Source of the DNA: Coturnix japonica
Taxonomy: Eukaryota > Chordata > Aves > Galliformes > Phasianidae
Direction of reading: 5' to 3'
Length of the DNA: 64,000 bases
Assembly: GCF_001577835.2 (NCBI RefSeq)
Contig: NC_029519.1
Span: 30,132,539-30,196,538, forward strand
Each line of letters opens with the position of its first letter. Within the stretch, counting starts at the first letter, position 1. The position numbers and the translations under genes are program-made. Under the pieces are notes generated by a model. That model saw nothing but the letters and a program-made list of their open reading frames with translations, did not search any database and was not told where the DNA came from. This document shows positions 13,005 through 63,305 of this stretch, in pieces.

Positions 13005-13197
13005 AACTCTGGCCCTGGAACAGGCTGCCCAGGGAGGTTGTGGATGCCCCGTCCTTGGAGGTGTTCGAGACCAGTTGGACGGGGCCCTGGGCAACCTGAT
13101 CTAGTAAAGGTGTATGTTTGGTGGCCCTGCCAGGCAGGGGGGTTGATCCTTGAGGTCCCTTCCAACCTGGATCATTCTGTGATTCTGTGATTCTGTG
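13005..13197 (+). mobile_element. CR1 LINE 3' fragment
   Basis: Matches the CR1 3' end: GGAACAGGCTGCCCAGGGAG, TCCTTGGAGGTGTTCGAGAC, GGTCCCTTCCAACCTGGATC, then three perfect ATTCTGTG units at 13174-13197. It is 5'-truncated like nearly all bird CR1 copies. The clean 3' repeat suggests a moderately young copy. Confidence 0.93.
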
Positions 13198-14607
13198 TTC
13201 TTTTGCTGTAAAACTTTATCATAAATGAGAAGACTGTCCTTCACATGACAAAATTCCCCTCTGATTTCTTATAATGCCAGCAGGAGTTCTTTCAAAGCTG
13301 GTCATTATGGTTTTCCTTTCCCAGTGTGCAGTCTATTTTCTTAATTTAGCTGATTTTGCCATTTTCCAGCTGTGCAGTTGTAGCCAGCAGAGCTCTTCCT
13401 GGTAGCTTTCTTATTCACATCGTCAGAAATCAAAGCTCCAAAACAGAGCAATGACTTTGGATACTTCATGTGTGTTTTGGACTTCAATTCAAAGCACCTT
13501 CAAGAAAGGTGTGGAGGAAAAAAATGCTGGCCATGCTGTAATTGTGTAAATCATCCTGTGAGTTATTACTAAGGTTATCCAGGGTTTTACAGCTTCAGCT
13601 TTACATGATGTTATGATGTGGAATACTGATAGCAAAATTACAAAATTACAAAACCATGACATATGTGCAGGTGTTGGGAAAGCATCCTACTGGGGCTCTT
13701 CAAAGCCACATATAAAGCTCTGAAGGGACAAGAGGCAGATCCCTTGCTTATCCCACAACAGCATTTGTTACTTTTCGTTACCCCTTACTTATACTTGGAA
13801 GGAAAATCAGCATCTGATGCCTGTGAAGTAAACACATCATTTGTCTTTTACGGCAGTAGCAAGGACAGTCGAGAAGAACCTGCCAAGCTTTTCATGCTGG
13901 TCTCTTGCTGCTTGGATTCTTGTTCTGCTGTGTACTACTGCACCTTGCAAGCAGTCATAAGAGTTTCAAAGAGTGAAAAATAAATGGGGACAAATTCTGG
14001 TTCTGCATCTTGCCTTGGAGATGTCTCTATTCCTGGGTGAAACTGTTACAAATTAAAAAGAAATGGTGTCTCCCTTGCATTCTGCCTTAACACTGTGTCC
14101 CTCACTTGTCTCTTCCCTGTGCCCTCCTACTCAGCTTCTGTGTTGTCCAGCTTTGTATTTCAGCAAGAATAAATTACATTTCCTCTGAACAGAGAATTAA
14201 TGGAGCTTTAAAGTGCTTCTTTGGAGAATGTTTCTGTCTACAAGGGAACACTAGATGGCAGCATGAAGGTCAGTTTAGCTTTACTTTTTAGCTGCTGCAG
14301 TCTCTTGTGCTCAGACATAGCTGAGATGTGGCCTTGGGGGACCTTGGGATCCTGCTTTTCTAACAGATGTCAATATACCCCGGGAAGATGGCGTGGTGTT
14401 TGCATTAGCAAGGCTGTAATATCAAGGCAGATGCAAGAGCTCTCAGAAGAGCTACCATGACAAATGAAGGTTCCACCTCCTCTATAACTTGCATATATTA
14501 CTTCCATTTATTACCATCACTTTTGGTCTCATCCTGGTCCAAACTCAGCCAAGGCTGAGTGTCACCTCCTTCCAGCCTTTCAGGATAATCAGAACAAAGC
14601 CTTTCCT

Positions 14608-14783
14608 TCTTTGGCAGGGAAGAGGCTGTGCAGGGAAGTGGTGGAGTCATCATCCCTGGAGGTGTTTACGGAAAGGGAAGATGCAGCACTTAGGGACATG
14701 GTTTATTGGGTACCAGTCATGGTAGAACATGGTTGGAAGGTCTTAGAGCTGCTCTTTTCCAACCTTCATGATTCTGTGATTCT
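14608..14783 (+). mobile_element. CR1 LINE 3' fragment, diverged
   Basis: Shows GTGGTGGAGTCATCATCCCT, GGAGGTGTTTACGG, TGGTTGGAAGGTCTTAGAG, TTTTCCAACCTTCATGATTC and a 1.5-unit ATTCTGTG tail. More diverged than the copy at 13005. Confidence 0.85.
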
Positions 14784-16339
14784 TTTTTGTTTTTTGAGGG
14801 ATACTTTCAAAGCCCACGCCACTCTGTATTTAATGGAGTGGTAACTATTAAGTGTATCAGAAGTTTAGAATACCACAAAAACTTGAAATTCTGTCACAAC
14901 CCTAAAACAATATTTTTCTTTTTGGTGCCACATAAACAAAACCCCACACTGCTTGCTCTGTGAAACAGAGGCAGTGTTGCTTGCAAAATATAATTGTTAG
15001 ATATTTGGCAGAACTTGCAACTGTAAACTGATTCTATCATTATGACTGTAGTACATTACCAATAGCTGAATGACCCTGGGAACAAGAAAAAAGTGGTTCT
15101 CAAGATCTTCTAGCGTGATATAATGCACATATTTGTAGAGTTCATCCAAATAAATTATATGCTAGATGGTACTTTGAAAAAAGAAAAAGGACTTTATGGT
15201 TTTATTTGAACTGAAATATTGTATACTTGAGATGACATACTTGAGATGACCACAGGATTTCCAATAATTGTCAGTTCTGAAGTCTATAATCCAGTATTTA
15301 TCAGGATTAAATGGTGAATATATTTACATTACAGCAATAGTTATGCCTCAGCAATTTCTGATTCCATTTAGCCCTGAGTAACTCAAAATCCATGAATAAT
15401 TATATATATATATTTTATACAGAGACGCACTCAGACCCTTTGGCCATACATTTCAAAAGACTCTTAGATTCCAGCATTCACATTTTGCATAGGAAGTAAC
15501 TGGATTCTCAGAGATGTCAAGTATTGGTCAATTTTCAGTGAAATTTAGAGTAGCTGGTGGATGCTGAAGACTTCTGAAAATAGGATGTATTCCACGTAGA
15601 GCTGGAAGACCCTTTTTGGCAATTCTCTCAGCTGTTCTATCAGACTGAAGAGAATGCTACATTTCTCTGCAGGATGATCTAAGCTCCCACTTTTGAAACA
15701 GCTGGGTTTTATTTTTAAATTCAATCACCCAGTTATAGTTTTTTCTCCCCAAGAGCCGGTTCCTATGAGGAGCTGAGTCAGAACCGTAGCTGAAACTCCT
15801 TGTTTGTATTTGGTCCTATGTAGTGCTGACAATCCAGCTGCTAAGCTTACATCCCCACTGGCTAAATTTTGCCACTATAGCTTGTGTCAATGCCACTTGT
15901 TATGTATTATTTGCTCAGTGCCCACATGCAGGCTATGTGGGTATGGCACAAAATGACAGTTCTTTCCCTAAAAAAAACTTTAATATTAAAAAACAACAAT
16001 AACCCAGCTCACAAACTAACGCCCTTCTTGTACACTAGCAGTATACACTAGTGTTGGCTTTCATTTGACTTAATCCAAGCTACAAATAAACAAGCTAAAT
16101 GCCTTACATGGACAGGTCACACCATTTGTTATGCTCATAACTACAACTGCAAGGCTTGACTTTGCTGACCAAATTCAACATCGGTTTATGCACCAATTTC
16201 TGAAGGTGTTCAGGAGCCTAAGCTAAAAAAGCTATAAGAGGAAAGACTGGTGTAGCAGGACTAGCTAGGCTAGCTTTGCTAGCTTATCAGCTTTGGTACT
16301 GAACCAGGTTCTTCAAGAAAGTCATGCTGAAGGCTTACA

Positions 16340-16640
16340 CAGAATCACAGAATCACAGAATTGTAGGGGTTGGAAGGGACCTCTAGAGATCATCAAGTCC
16401 AACCCCCCTGCCAAAGCAGGCTCCCTACACCACGTCACACAGGTAGGTGTCCAGTTGGGTCTTGAATATCTCCAGAGAAGGAGACTCCACCACCTCCCTG
16501 GGCAGCCTGTTCCAGTGCTCCGTCACCCTCACCATAAAGAAGTTCTTCCACATATTCATGCGGAACTTCCTATGCTGAAGTTTCAGCCCATTACCCCTAG
16601 TCCTGTCCCAAAGAAGTCCTACTGCAAAGAGCCAGCAAGT
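16340..16640 (-). mobile_element. CR1 LINE 3' fragment, antisense
   Basis: Begins with the reverse 3' tail (AGAATCACAGAATCACAG), then GGGGTTGGAAGGGACCTCTA, TCCACCACCTCCCTGGGCAG, CTGTTCCAGTGCTCCGTCAC and TTACCCCTAGTCCTGTCCC, all typical of chicken CR1. Well preserved and 5'-truncated; the far end is approximate. Confidence 0.94.
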
Positions 16641-16734
16641 GGGAAATGACTCACTTGAGGTTTGCAAGACTGTCACATTTAGCACCCTGTCCTACTCACA
16701 GCTTAACATTTGCTAACTTCAGAGAGACGTGCGG

Positions 16735-16756
16735 AGAAAGAAAGAAAGAAAGAAGG
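16735..16756. repeat. (GAAA)n microsatellite
   Basis: A short run of about five GAAA units, just beyond the CR1 copy. Confidence 0.85.
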
Positions 16757-17164
16757 AAAACCTCTGTTTTTTCTGAGTAAGTGGTGGGTGGATTATCTGT
16801 TTTAAATAGAATATTTAATTAACTGAAAGAAATCAAGCACCTGTTGGGTGAGGTGGAGTGCATCCCTATATGCAGGAGGAAAATCCGGAGAGATGAAGTT
16901 GCATTTTGTAGATGTAGGTTTTGGTTTTCTTCAGAAAGGAAGCCAGGTGCAGTCTGAGGGCATTCAGGATCTTCCCAGGTTGTCCAAAGTGGAGCTGAAG
17001 GATTAATGAAGAGAGCCCCTTTAGATAGATACTAAACACACCTTCTCTATACCTAGTACAAGTGAGCCTGATCTCAACTGAAGTCTGTAGGTAGTAGTGA
17101 AACATGAAGATCCATATTATGTTTATTCTTTTTCAGGCCAGTTGGCCAAAAAGTTCAACATACT

Positions 17165-17200
17165 GGGGGGAAAAAAAAAGAAAAAAAAAAAAAAGAAAAA
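17165..17200. repeat. Poly-purine G/A tract
   Basis: Six G followed by A-rich sequence broken by single G residues. Low-complexity DNA. Confidence 0.85.
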
Positions 17201-18599
17201 CCTCAACCTTGAGAGAAACTGTTTTAAATCCCTATGAAACCAGGCTTAATTTACTGGTTTGAGTCATGTTTCTTAACTGATAGACTCTTTTTCTCTTAGT
17301 GGTTTCCACAGTTCTGTGCATGGGTGCCATCTCAATTTAATGACCTAGAATTATATCTAATTGATGTCCTTCAGCTCTCCTTTCCCACACCATGGGGGGC
17401 AAGGAATTTTTCTCATGGTAATAGTGAGCTAGCCTTTAATTTTTGGATATTCTCATTTTCACTCATCTCTTATCCTTTTCTGCCCTGACCTGACCTGAAG
17501 CCCCTTCAATCTGCCCCATAGCATGGGAGCAGGGTGACTTGTTGTATCTTGCAGAAAACAGCTAACAAAAGGATGTAGTTCCCACAGACTGCTCGGACAC
17601 TTGCAAAGCAGATGCCATGTTACACAGCATCTAGGCACCCTCCTCAAATCAGTAATGAGCCAGGGAGACTCCATAGGCACAGGAGGACTCATCATGGATG
17701 TTTGAAATAGGTTAGGTGCACCATGCCCTAAAAGTTGTTGGTTTTTTCCCCCTTATTAACTTACATACAGTGGTGATAGCAAACAATTCCAACATAAGCA
17801 CATATAACCTAAAGACATGTAAAGCAAAAGGAGATTAACCACATTCACGATGTTTACACCAAAAGAGTTGTGAGACTTTAAGATGTCATAAAATCACACC
17901 TATCACGTGGCAAAGACATAGGAAATAAAGGAGCAAGAAGAACGTGTGTATGTGTTAGAACACCCTTTGCTTGCAGTTAGTTCGTGTCTCAGTAAGCACG
18001 TCAGACAACCTCCCGCATTCCTAAGCTGAAGCGCTCTCTCTGCACCCACTTCTCTGCCTCAGTTATACTTTTTCAAACCAGGAGCATATGGAACATACAA
18101 TAAGCTCCGTTTCTCCAGCAGTTGATCTTGAGCTGCCAAATTTAGTTGCTATGTGAGAATCGAAGGCATTTGACAACCACAGCCTTTTTTGCTTTGATGC
18201 TGGTCACGGCTGAACAAGCAGGGTGGGTGAAGGTGCTTTTTAACTCCACACGTGCTAAAGTCGTCCCCCCTACCGCCCCCTGCGCCTGCATGCGTCTTCC
18301 CTCGGATACAGGCAGCACGGGAGCATACAACGAACTGTGTTCGCTGTACCAGCTGCGGCACAAAACATCACCCCACTACACCTCCATCTGCCTCAAGAAC
18401 CACTTACATCTAAGCGAGAGTGAAAGCAGGCGGTGTGGGGGGAGTGGTCCCAAGATGGGAGCCGCCTCTCAGCCCCCTCCTCCAACCCAAGATGGCGGCG
18501 GGGTGCTGAGGCGCCGCTCGCAACAAGAGCCACGCGCGACGTCACTTCCCGCCTTCCTTGCCCGCTGCTAACGGCCGCCCCGAGCCGCCGTCCTGTCCC

Positions 18600-18757
18600 A
18601 TGGCGGCAGCGGCCGGGGGGGCGGGCGGAGGCGGCTCGGCGGCGCTGGGTGACAGCGGGGCCATCGACTACTCGGTGCACGAGGCCTGGAACGAAGCCAC
18701 CAACGTGTACCTGCTGGTGGTGCTGGCCAGCCTCGCCCTGCTCGTCTATACGCGGCG
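18600..18757 (+). CDS. SMIM19: SMIM19 coding exon 1
   Basis: Codons 1-52: Ala/Gly-rich start, conserved [11 protein letters not shown] and the membrane helix. CGGCG/GTAAGG donor. The next intron is only 89 bp. Confidence 0.93.
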
Positions 18758-19880
18758 GTAAGGGGCTGAGAGGGAAGGGAAGGGAAAGGAAGGGAGGGCT
18801 CAACCGCGGTCTCCCCACGCGTGACCGTGCTGCCGTGCCCCCGCAGGAACAAGAGGAGGATCCTGCGCATCTTCACTCTGCCCCCTGCGGCCGAGACGGC
18901 GCCCGAGCCCAACTTCTACAACAGCATGAAGAAGATCCGGCTGCGGCAGCAGCTAGAGATGTACTCCATCGGTAAGGGCGGCTCTGCGGGGGACGACCCT
19001 GCGTGCAGGGGTTCCGCAGGAGCCCAGGGCGCTGCTGTGTGGCATAAGGACAGAGTGAGGGGATTGCTGCCAGCTTGTAGAGCTGAAAAGTGATGCAGGT
19101 GTCAAAGTGCAGAGGGATGTCTGTGGAGTTGTGAGTCATTTGATTTCTCAAGCTGAAAATAAATGAGAATTTTGCTATGTTGCTGAATGTTTACACTCCC
19201 ATCTGAATGCTGAATATCAAGATTGAGGTGGGTGAGAGCCCTATGGCTCGGATATTCTGCATTCCCAGCTCAGTGAAACACCTGCATTTGTCTCACACTC
19301 ACCACGTAAGCAACAGAGGGAAGATGGGCAAGGAAAATGTAGTGAGTTGAAACCACCTTTTAAACTTCAAGGTTGTCAAACCAGGCCACTGCATTGTGTG
19401 TAACAAATGGCCATGCTACCTATAGAGGAATGGCAGCTGGCACCTGCTGTGTGCTCCACTGTGCACAGTGCTTTGATCTTCCTTTGTCCTGCTAACCACA
19501 TTGCTTTTGAAGTCAATGTCACTGTTAGCATGTGGCCTGTGTGCTGCAGAGACCAGTGCAGAGTTACGGGGTGACTAACAGGTTGCTCAGAATGGTACTT
19601 CTGAAGCCACAGTCTTTAATTGAATGTTATTTTTTCTTAACAAAGGGATGTGAATGGAATGATATTTCTTTGCCATTTATGCACTGATGTGTTGTTGGGA
19701 CGCTGCTGCTCAGACCTTCTGAGGCCACATGCTAAAGGACGAGTTCTGTACGGTGATGTCATTTGTTTTGATCGGTGTTTCTTCTTTTTTTTTTTTTCTT
19801 TTTTTCCAGCAAGAAAATATGAGCAGCAGCAGCAGCAGCCACCAAAACAGACTGAAAGTGTCCAGCTGTCAGTGGAGTAA
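18600..19880 (+). CDS. SMIM19: SMIM19 (C8orf40-like), small integral membrane protein 19
   Basis: A small single-pass membrane protein with no established function. Exons 18600-18757, 18847-18971 and 19810-19880 join in frame into 117 aa; human has 107. After an Ala/Gly-rich N-terminus come [20 protein letters not shown], the transmembrane segment (about residues 35-52), the basic stop-transfer stretch [11 protein letters not shown], then [20 protein letters not shown] and the C-terminus ESVQLSVE. All align with remembered human SMIM19. The Gln run is longer than in human. The start chosen is the first in-frame ATG; the frame is open upstream without one. It shares its strand with SLC20A2 and ends just upstream of it. 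Confidence 0.95.
18847..18971 (+). CDS. SMIM19: SMIM19 coding exon 2
   Basis: Encodes [33 protein letters not shown] and SI. CCGCAG acceptor, GTAAGG donor. Confidence 0.94.
19810..19880 (+). CDS. SMIM19: SMIM19 coding exon 3
   Basis: Encodes [16 protein letters not shown] and SVQLSVE, then TAA. A pure CAG run codes five Gln. The acceptor follows a very long T-rich tract (19784-19809). Confidence 0.94.
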
Positions 19881-20650
19881 AGCCTACAGCTGGAGGAACG
19901 CAGGACTTATTTCCAGAGCTGACAATGCCAGTTGGTGTGGAGCTATTTTCAATGCCTCTTAGTGGATGCAAGAGGGCAAGGAAAGGGGTAGAGTACTCAA
20001 AGCTCTGTTCTTGGTAGCTTTTCTCTGAGTCTCATGCAGTAAATGGAATGTCTTCTGAATGAGAGTGCCCAGCTGCTCTGAGAAACCTCCGAGGGCAGAG
20101 AGGTGCGGTCTTGTGAGCACCTTGGAATCAGCTCCACCAGAGGTACCATATAGGAAGTTGGGCAGTACCAGGCTGCCAGGAAGCTGCCTGGTTCCTCGGT
20201 CAAGCAGCACTGCAGTTCCTCAATGCTTTCAGTAAGTGTGGGTGAGGATGCTGGCCCCTCTGCACAGTGTGGGTGGGCAGCTGAGAGCCACGGCATAGCA
20301 CTGGCTGTAGTGCAGGGACATTGTGCTCTGGGTGTCACGTTGTTCACACTGCTGTGAGCCTTTCCTGAGCAGCTCTGGTTGGCAGTGAGCTGCGGGTTGA
20401 GGTGCTGCTTATAACAAGTGCTGTAACACTGTAGCAACAGGAGTTGGCTACATTTGTCCAACGGGGTTAAAGAGCGGATTGTAAATATTTGTGTAAACGG
20501 AACCAGTACCAAAAAGCACGGTTCATCCCCAACAGGCCTCACACCCTCACTTCTTTGTTTTACATTCCTCACTGTAGATCATTAAATCGGTACATTTAAA
20601 GAATACTTCAGGAATGACTTTTTAATAAAAGCATCTGACCATGGAAACTA
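19881..20650 (+). other. SMIM19: SMIM19 3' UTR and poly(A) signals
   Basis: ATTAAA at 20581-20586 and AATAAA at 20624-20629 mark a likely 3' end near 20645. Antisense reading frames here have no recognisable homology. Confidence 0.7.
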
Positions 20651-20734
20651 CTTGAGCCGTATCTGCGCTAGTTTGTAGCTGTGCACTATAGGCAGCAGTG
20701 TGCCCTTGCTCCCCAACACGGCTGTATTTCCGCC

Positions 20735-58697
<37,963 letters not shown>

Positions 58698-59169
58698 GTA
58701 AGAGGGTGAGATTGCACAAACCGGCAATTTTATCATTTAAGCGCTTGGAGCAAGGTTTGATAGCTGGTCAGAAAGTGTATTTCTTCAGGCAGATGATAAT
58801 CTGCACTGTATTTTCAAAGACTACTATGCTGATGTCCACAATGCTTTTTACAAGTTTGGCTGCTTGGTCTATAGCTTTTCTTCTCAGTGGTAACATCTTT
58901 TCTCAGTTAAGTAACTGTGTAGTAGCTAGGTTAATTCAGGCTTAAGCGCTGAGAGTCCCCCGGAGATTGGTGCCCTGGTGTGCTGACCACTCTAAAAACA
59001 AACAAGACAGTCACTGTCCTGCAGAGTTCACAGCCCGTTTCAACTACAACAGTGGCTACCAACAGCAAGTGACATGTTTAGGCTACTTTTGTAATTAGAT
59101 GAATTTCTTCTCTCATCACATTACATGGCAAAAAGAGGTGTATGAAGAATGTCTTTCTTTGGATTGCTG

Positions 59170-59275
59170 CAGCTTATACACTTAAAACCATTTCCCCTAG
59201 TCCTGCTGTTATCTACCCTTTCAAAGAGTTGACTCCTCTCCTGCTTATAGGCTCCCTATAGGTACTGCTTTTTTT
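59170..59275 (-). mobile_element. CR1 LINE fragment, antisense, diverged
   Basis: CCATTTCCCCTAGTCCTGCT, then CCTTTCAAAGAGTTGACTCC and GCTTATAGGCTCCCTATAGG match the reversed CR1 segment CATTTCCCCTTGTCCTGTCA ... TTATAAGCTCCCTTCAAGTA. Short and truncated at both ends. Confidence 0.72.
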
Positions 59276-60990
59276 TTCACTCCATGACATACAAGAGTTT
59301 TGACCAAAGGACTCAGGAAGTAGGCTCGGGGTGGAGCACTTTATGCCTTCCTCAATTGCTCATATGCTTATGACATTGCTTCATCTGCACAGGCATGCTG
59401 CACCCTTCCCTCTCAGTGGGTGAAGGGTGGTTTGCATGCTTTTCCTATAGGAATATTTTTTTTTCCTTTAGGATTGGGCTGAACTGGCTCTTCCCCAGGC
59501 CTGCACTGATCCATGTGGTAATGTCCCCACAGAGATCCCCTGTGACAGCATGCTCAGAGGGACCAACTGTAGAAGCAGCAATCCTTTGGGTTAAGCTTGC
59601 ACCATCCTGAGTCCCCTTCTTGTTGAACCCTCACAGTTTCAGATGTGAGTTACTGGTGTCAGTTTCAACATTTGCAACAGGGCTTTACAGCAATCATAGC
59701 TTTCATAGCCCTCCTTAGGCATCTGTGCAAACACTGTCCCACACAGCAAGGAGAACAGTTATTGCTTCTAGCTGTTGTCAGCCACCCAATTTAACTCACA
59801 GCTCATCTCAAAAGCACTTAAGAACATGTCTCTGCTCCCCCATCCATCCAGTATCCTGGGAATTCAGAATAATGCTTTCTGAAGAGCCTTCTTGTTCTCA
59901 CTCTTGCTACTGCTCTCTTCATTACAGGCATCTGGCTTTGAGAAGGACGCCTTCATGTGATGATGTCTTCCCTCTGGATCAGAGGGCAGCACCATGACTT
60001 TCTTTTCACTTGGATGTTTCCCAAATATCAGGACTTGTGCTCAGGCACTCTGAGCATGAGCAATGGCCCATGGAGGAGTGTACCCAAGCTCTGGCAGTGG
60101 CCAATGGCAGTTGCGAACAGGAAGATAGCATGAGGAAGAGCAAACAGTTACTAATATTTCTTCTTGTGTATTCCTTCTCCCAGCATCCGTAGCTGAGAGG
60201 CTTCTTGCCTCAAATCTCTGTCTGCAGCTCTGATTTGATGACTGTCTGCTCCAGGACTTTGTCCCATTACTTTCTGAGCCCTTTTTGTTTCTTTGCCCAT
60301 GCTGAAGATTTGTTGTCTGTTTAACTGTTGCTTATATGGGAATTGTCCTTTTCTTGCTGCGCTTTCTGCATCTCTTCCAGGTTGCCTTTTTGAGACTGAA
60401 GGGAGAAGAGACATGCCTACGTAGGGTATGAATCTGACACTTGTGTTCCTTGTTTCATTCCCTTCTCCTTTTGTAATAACTTGTAAAGCCTTTGTCATCT
60501 GTAAAGAACTGAAGTGCTATTTGAGTAGATTTACTCACCATTTCTGCTTTTCTCTTGCTCCCTTTTAGCTGGTTATTAATCCCTAAGAGAGTCTTTCCTG
60601 TCATCTCATGACAGCTTAATTTCTGTAAGGGCCCTTGTTGAAGGACCCTGTTGAAATCCACGCACAGTATACTCATTAGGTCAAGCCAAGGAGGCAGCAC
60701 TTGGCTATGTCAAGTTTTCTCTTGTGTCAGCTCATCCTCAGCTGAGCTTCTAATTTTCATAGTGAATGAATGGCTTTCCTTTGTCCCCTTTCTGGTGGGA
60801 AGTTTGCACTTTACAACAGTAGATACCTGTGACACTTGTGTGCTTTCTAACTGATGTCTGTAGGTATTCCTCGAGGACTGACATGTTCTTGCAAGCACTG
60901 CTTGCCTTTTCTGTCAGCAGGTGAAGGCAGTAGAAATTGTTAGAAGTGAACTAAAGATGTAATCCATTCAAAAATCAGACTTTGAGTTAT

Positions 60991-61355
60991 CATAGAATCA
61001 CAGAATGATTTGGGTTGAAAGAGACCTTTAAAGATTACCTAGTTCCAGCCCTGCTGCCATGGGTAGGGGCAGTTGCCTCTGTATCAGATTGCTCAAAGCC
61101 CCATCCAACCTGGCACTGACCACCGGGGATGGGGCATCCACAGTTTCTCTGGCCAGCGTGTTCCAGAGCCTCACCACCACCACCACTCATTCAGAGTAAA
61201 GAATTTATTCGTAATGTCTTATCTAAATCTACCATCTCTTAGCCTAAAGCCATTACCCTTTGTCCTATCACTACACTCCCTCATAAAGAATCTTTCCTCA
61301 GCTTTCCTGTAGTGCCCCCCCTTTAAGTACCAGTAGGCTTCTATAAAGTCCCCGT
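60991..61355 (-). mobile_element. CR1 LINE 3' fragment, antisense
   Basis: Begins CATAGAATCACAGAATGATT (reversed tail), then TGGGTTGAAAGAGACCTTTA, CATCCAACCTGGCACTGACC, GGGGATGGGGCATCCACAG, GTGTTCCAGAGCCTCACCAC, CCATTACCCTTTGTCCTATC and AGTAGGCTTCTATAAAGTCC. A long and fairly complete 3' portion; sequence past about 61355 no longer matches what I recall. Confidence 0.92.
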
Positions 61356-62978
61356 TGGTAGTTGGTAGGAGCTGGACAGGGTGAAAGATGAAGTTCAGAC
61401 CCTGTTTGGTGATGCTCTGTTGTGCCAATAGCATAGTTCCTCCAGAATTCCCCATTTGGACTGGCTTGTTGCCTTGGCAATATTCTTTCCTGAAAATTCA
61501 TACCTTTTAATGTTTTACTTCTGTCAGTGTGATCCCTCCAGATTTGCTAACAGCACTGTATTTTTATGAAACACATTTCATTCTAAGATCTCTTTTCAGC
61601 TGAATTCATGTAATCACAAAACTAAAGAACAAGTTAGCTTCATTTTGTCAGGGCTGTTAAAAACGCAAGATGGTCATGGATCTAAGATCTTATCCCAGTT
61701 TGCAAATGAATCAATTCTTGCAGATTTACTGAGTTTCAGATAACTCATGGTAACTAAAGACTAAAATGTTCAGTAGATAAAATGCTCTGGGGATGCAGAT
61801 TTCTATCCTGTTAATTGTGTAGTGCAGATATTTTACCTGTCTGTGTGTCTAGCAGAGCAGAAGATTTCTTACTGGGCTTTTAACTCCTCAGTGTGTTACA
61901 TAAAGATCTGCAGAGCTGAGGAGGCAGTGTGTAATTTTAAAAATAAGGGAGCAGAAGCTCACTAGTAGCATGGCTTTCTGTCCATGTTTCTGTGTGAAAG
62001 CAAGCCTTGGCAACCTGTCTTCCATCAAGCTATGCTATTTTTAATCCCGTCTTCCTCATTCCTCTTCCTTCTGCTCATTTTGAGTGCTGTTGCTGTCTAC
62101 CTATTCTTTCTTATCCTTGAATCCTGACATTAAAATCTTGCTTGCTTCTGCATTTGGCTTTAAGCTCTTCCATCCTATGTTCAGGGCAATGCCTACTTCA
62201 TCCAGTGCTTTTTCTTTGGATTTGCCTTCTCCATTCTCCTTTCTTGTTTCAGAGCTGTCCCTCCTCACACTTCTTCTGTCTATTTTCCATCAGACTGTTT
62301 GCTGTTATCCCAGGGAGGGACAGGAGCAGATGAGAGGAGCAGAGAGACAAATTAAAAGCTAATAGAAGGAATGCAACTTGCAGGTGGTTAAACGTTTACA
62401 ACAAAAGGCAACAGCATATGGTATGGACTTAGACATGATACTGCTCTGAAACTCTTGATGGAGCAGAGGTGCCTCGTATGGTTTGGATAGCAGTGTAGTG
62501 GGCAAAAAAATCATTCATGAATTTCCCTTGTTTCATTCTTCAGTCCTTTCCCCTGGACCTGAGAGAGCTGAATCAGTAGTTTGCGTTTGACTGCAGAACT
62601 AACTCAGCACAAGGGTACCTAGACCCCAGTTTCTTCAGAGCTCATCTCTGCCATTCAGCATCGCAGAAATACCTATCAGCAGAGATAGCGATTGCTATCT
62701 CTGGGCACTGAAGTTTGTCACTGGAGTTATGGCCTATAGCCACAGGGATCCTTGCCAAGGCAGCTGTATGTTAAAAGGAGCAGGGAGCCATGGTGACTCC
62801 TTATTTGGCTGCCTGCTCTGTTCAGACCATCCCTTCCTGCTGCAATACTCATATGCATGGTGTTGGGGATGCTGGAGCTCTTCCAGGGCCAGGACTAACT
62901 GAGCCAGGCCCAGAGCCTTGCGACACTCCAGTGCACATGGGCTGAATGAAATCTAAAGAATTTAAAATCCCAACGAAA

Positions 62979-63305
62979 TGTGTTGGGACAGACCCCCTGA
63001 AAAAATATTGTTGTTGGACTTAATCAGCAGTGCTGAGCGGGCAGGTCACACTGGCTCGGCGTCCGAGCACAAAGGGAGCATGTCAGGTCATTGCAAGGGC
63101 AACGGGAGAATAAAAAGGGCAGGATGGAAAAAAAAACCTGGGCCAGGAGCGTGACATGGTGAGAGCTGCCAGCTTCCTAAATGCTTGTTCAGAGGCAGCT
63201 TTCCAGAGAAGCTATGCTTTGCTGGTCATCAGGGATTATATGCACCTATGGTTGTGCTGGACTGAGCGTATTTCTGTATTTCTGTAAATACAGGTTTGTT
63301 CAGCA
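62979..63305 (+). mobile_element. Putative LTR-like or other retroelement segment
   Basis: Begins TGTGTTGGGACAGACCCCCT, has a TATA-like AATAAAAAGGG near 63110-63120, and ends near GTAAATACAGGTTTGTTCAG CA. AATCCCAA flanks both sides (62966-62973 and 63308-63315). Composition and start/end bases resemble a bird LTR, but the flanking repeat is longer than retroviral duplications, so the class is uncertain. It would be a fossil without any internal genes. Confidence 0.35.

Larger units (their letters stand above)
12526..18430. other. Intergenic region between POMK and SMIM19
   Basis: About 5.9 kb with three CR1 LINE pieces (listed separately), a GAAA run, a poly-purine tract at 17165-17200 and AT-rich DNA. 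I found no exon-like reading frame. The longest frames, for example 13663-13983, show no homology I recognise and have no splice context. Confidence 0.65.
18430..18990 (+). promoter_or_regulatory. SMIM19 CpG-island promoter
   Basis: CpG-dense sequence covering SMIM19 coding exons 1 and 2. A near-perfect YY1 site, CAAGATGGCGGC, lies at 18488-18499, with a weaker CAAGATGGGAGCC nearby at about 18451. A CRE/ETS-like GACGTCACTTCCC lies near 18538-18550. No TATA box is visible. YY1 plus CRE/ETS is common at housekeeping promoters. Confidence 0.75.

Noticed and set aside
13663-13983. A 106-codon frame between POMK and SMIM19
   Set aside because: No recognisable domain, no exon-like splice signals and no nearby promoter.
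16261-16285. Clustered GCTAGC-like palindromes suggesting a recombination site
   Set aside because: Short, imperfect and without flanking structure; consistent with chance near repeats.
18146-18571. A 141-codon frame just upstream of SMIM19
   Set aside because: No homology I know, it runs across the promoter region, and it ends before the SMIM19 ATG in a different context. Likely chance.
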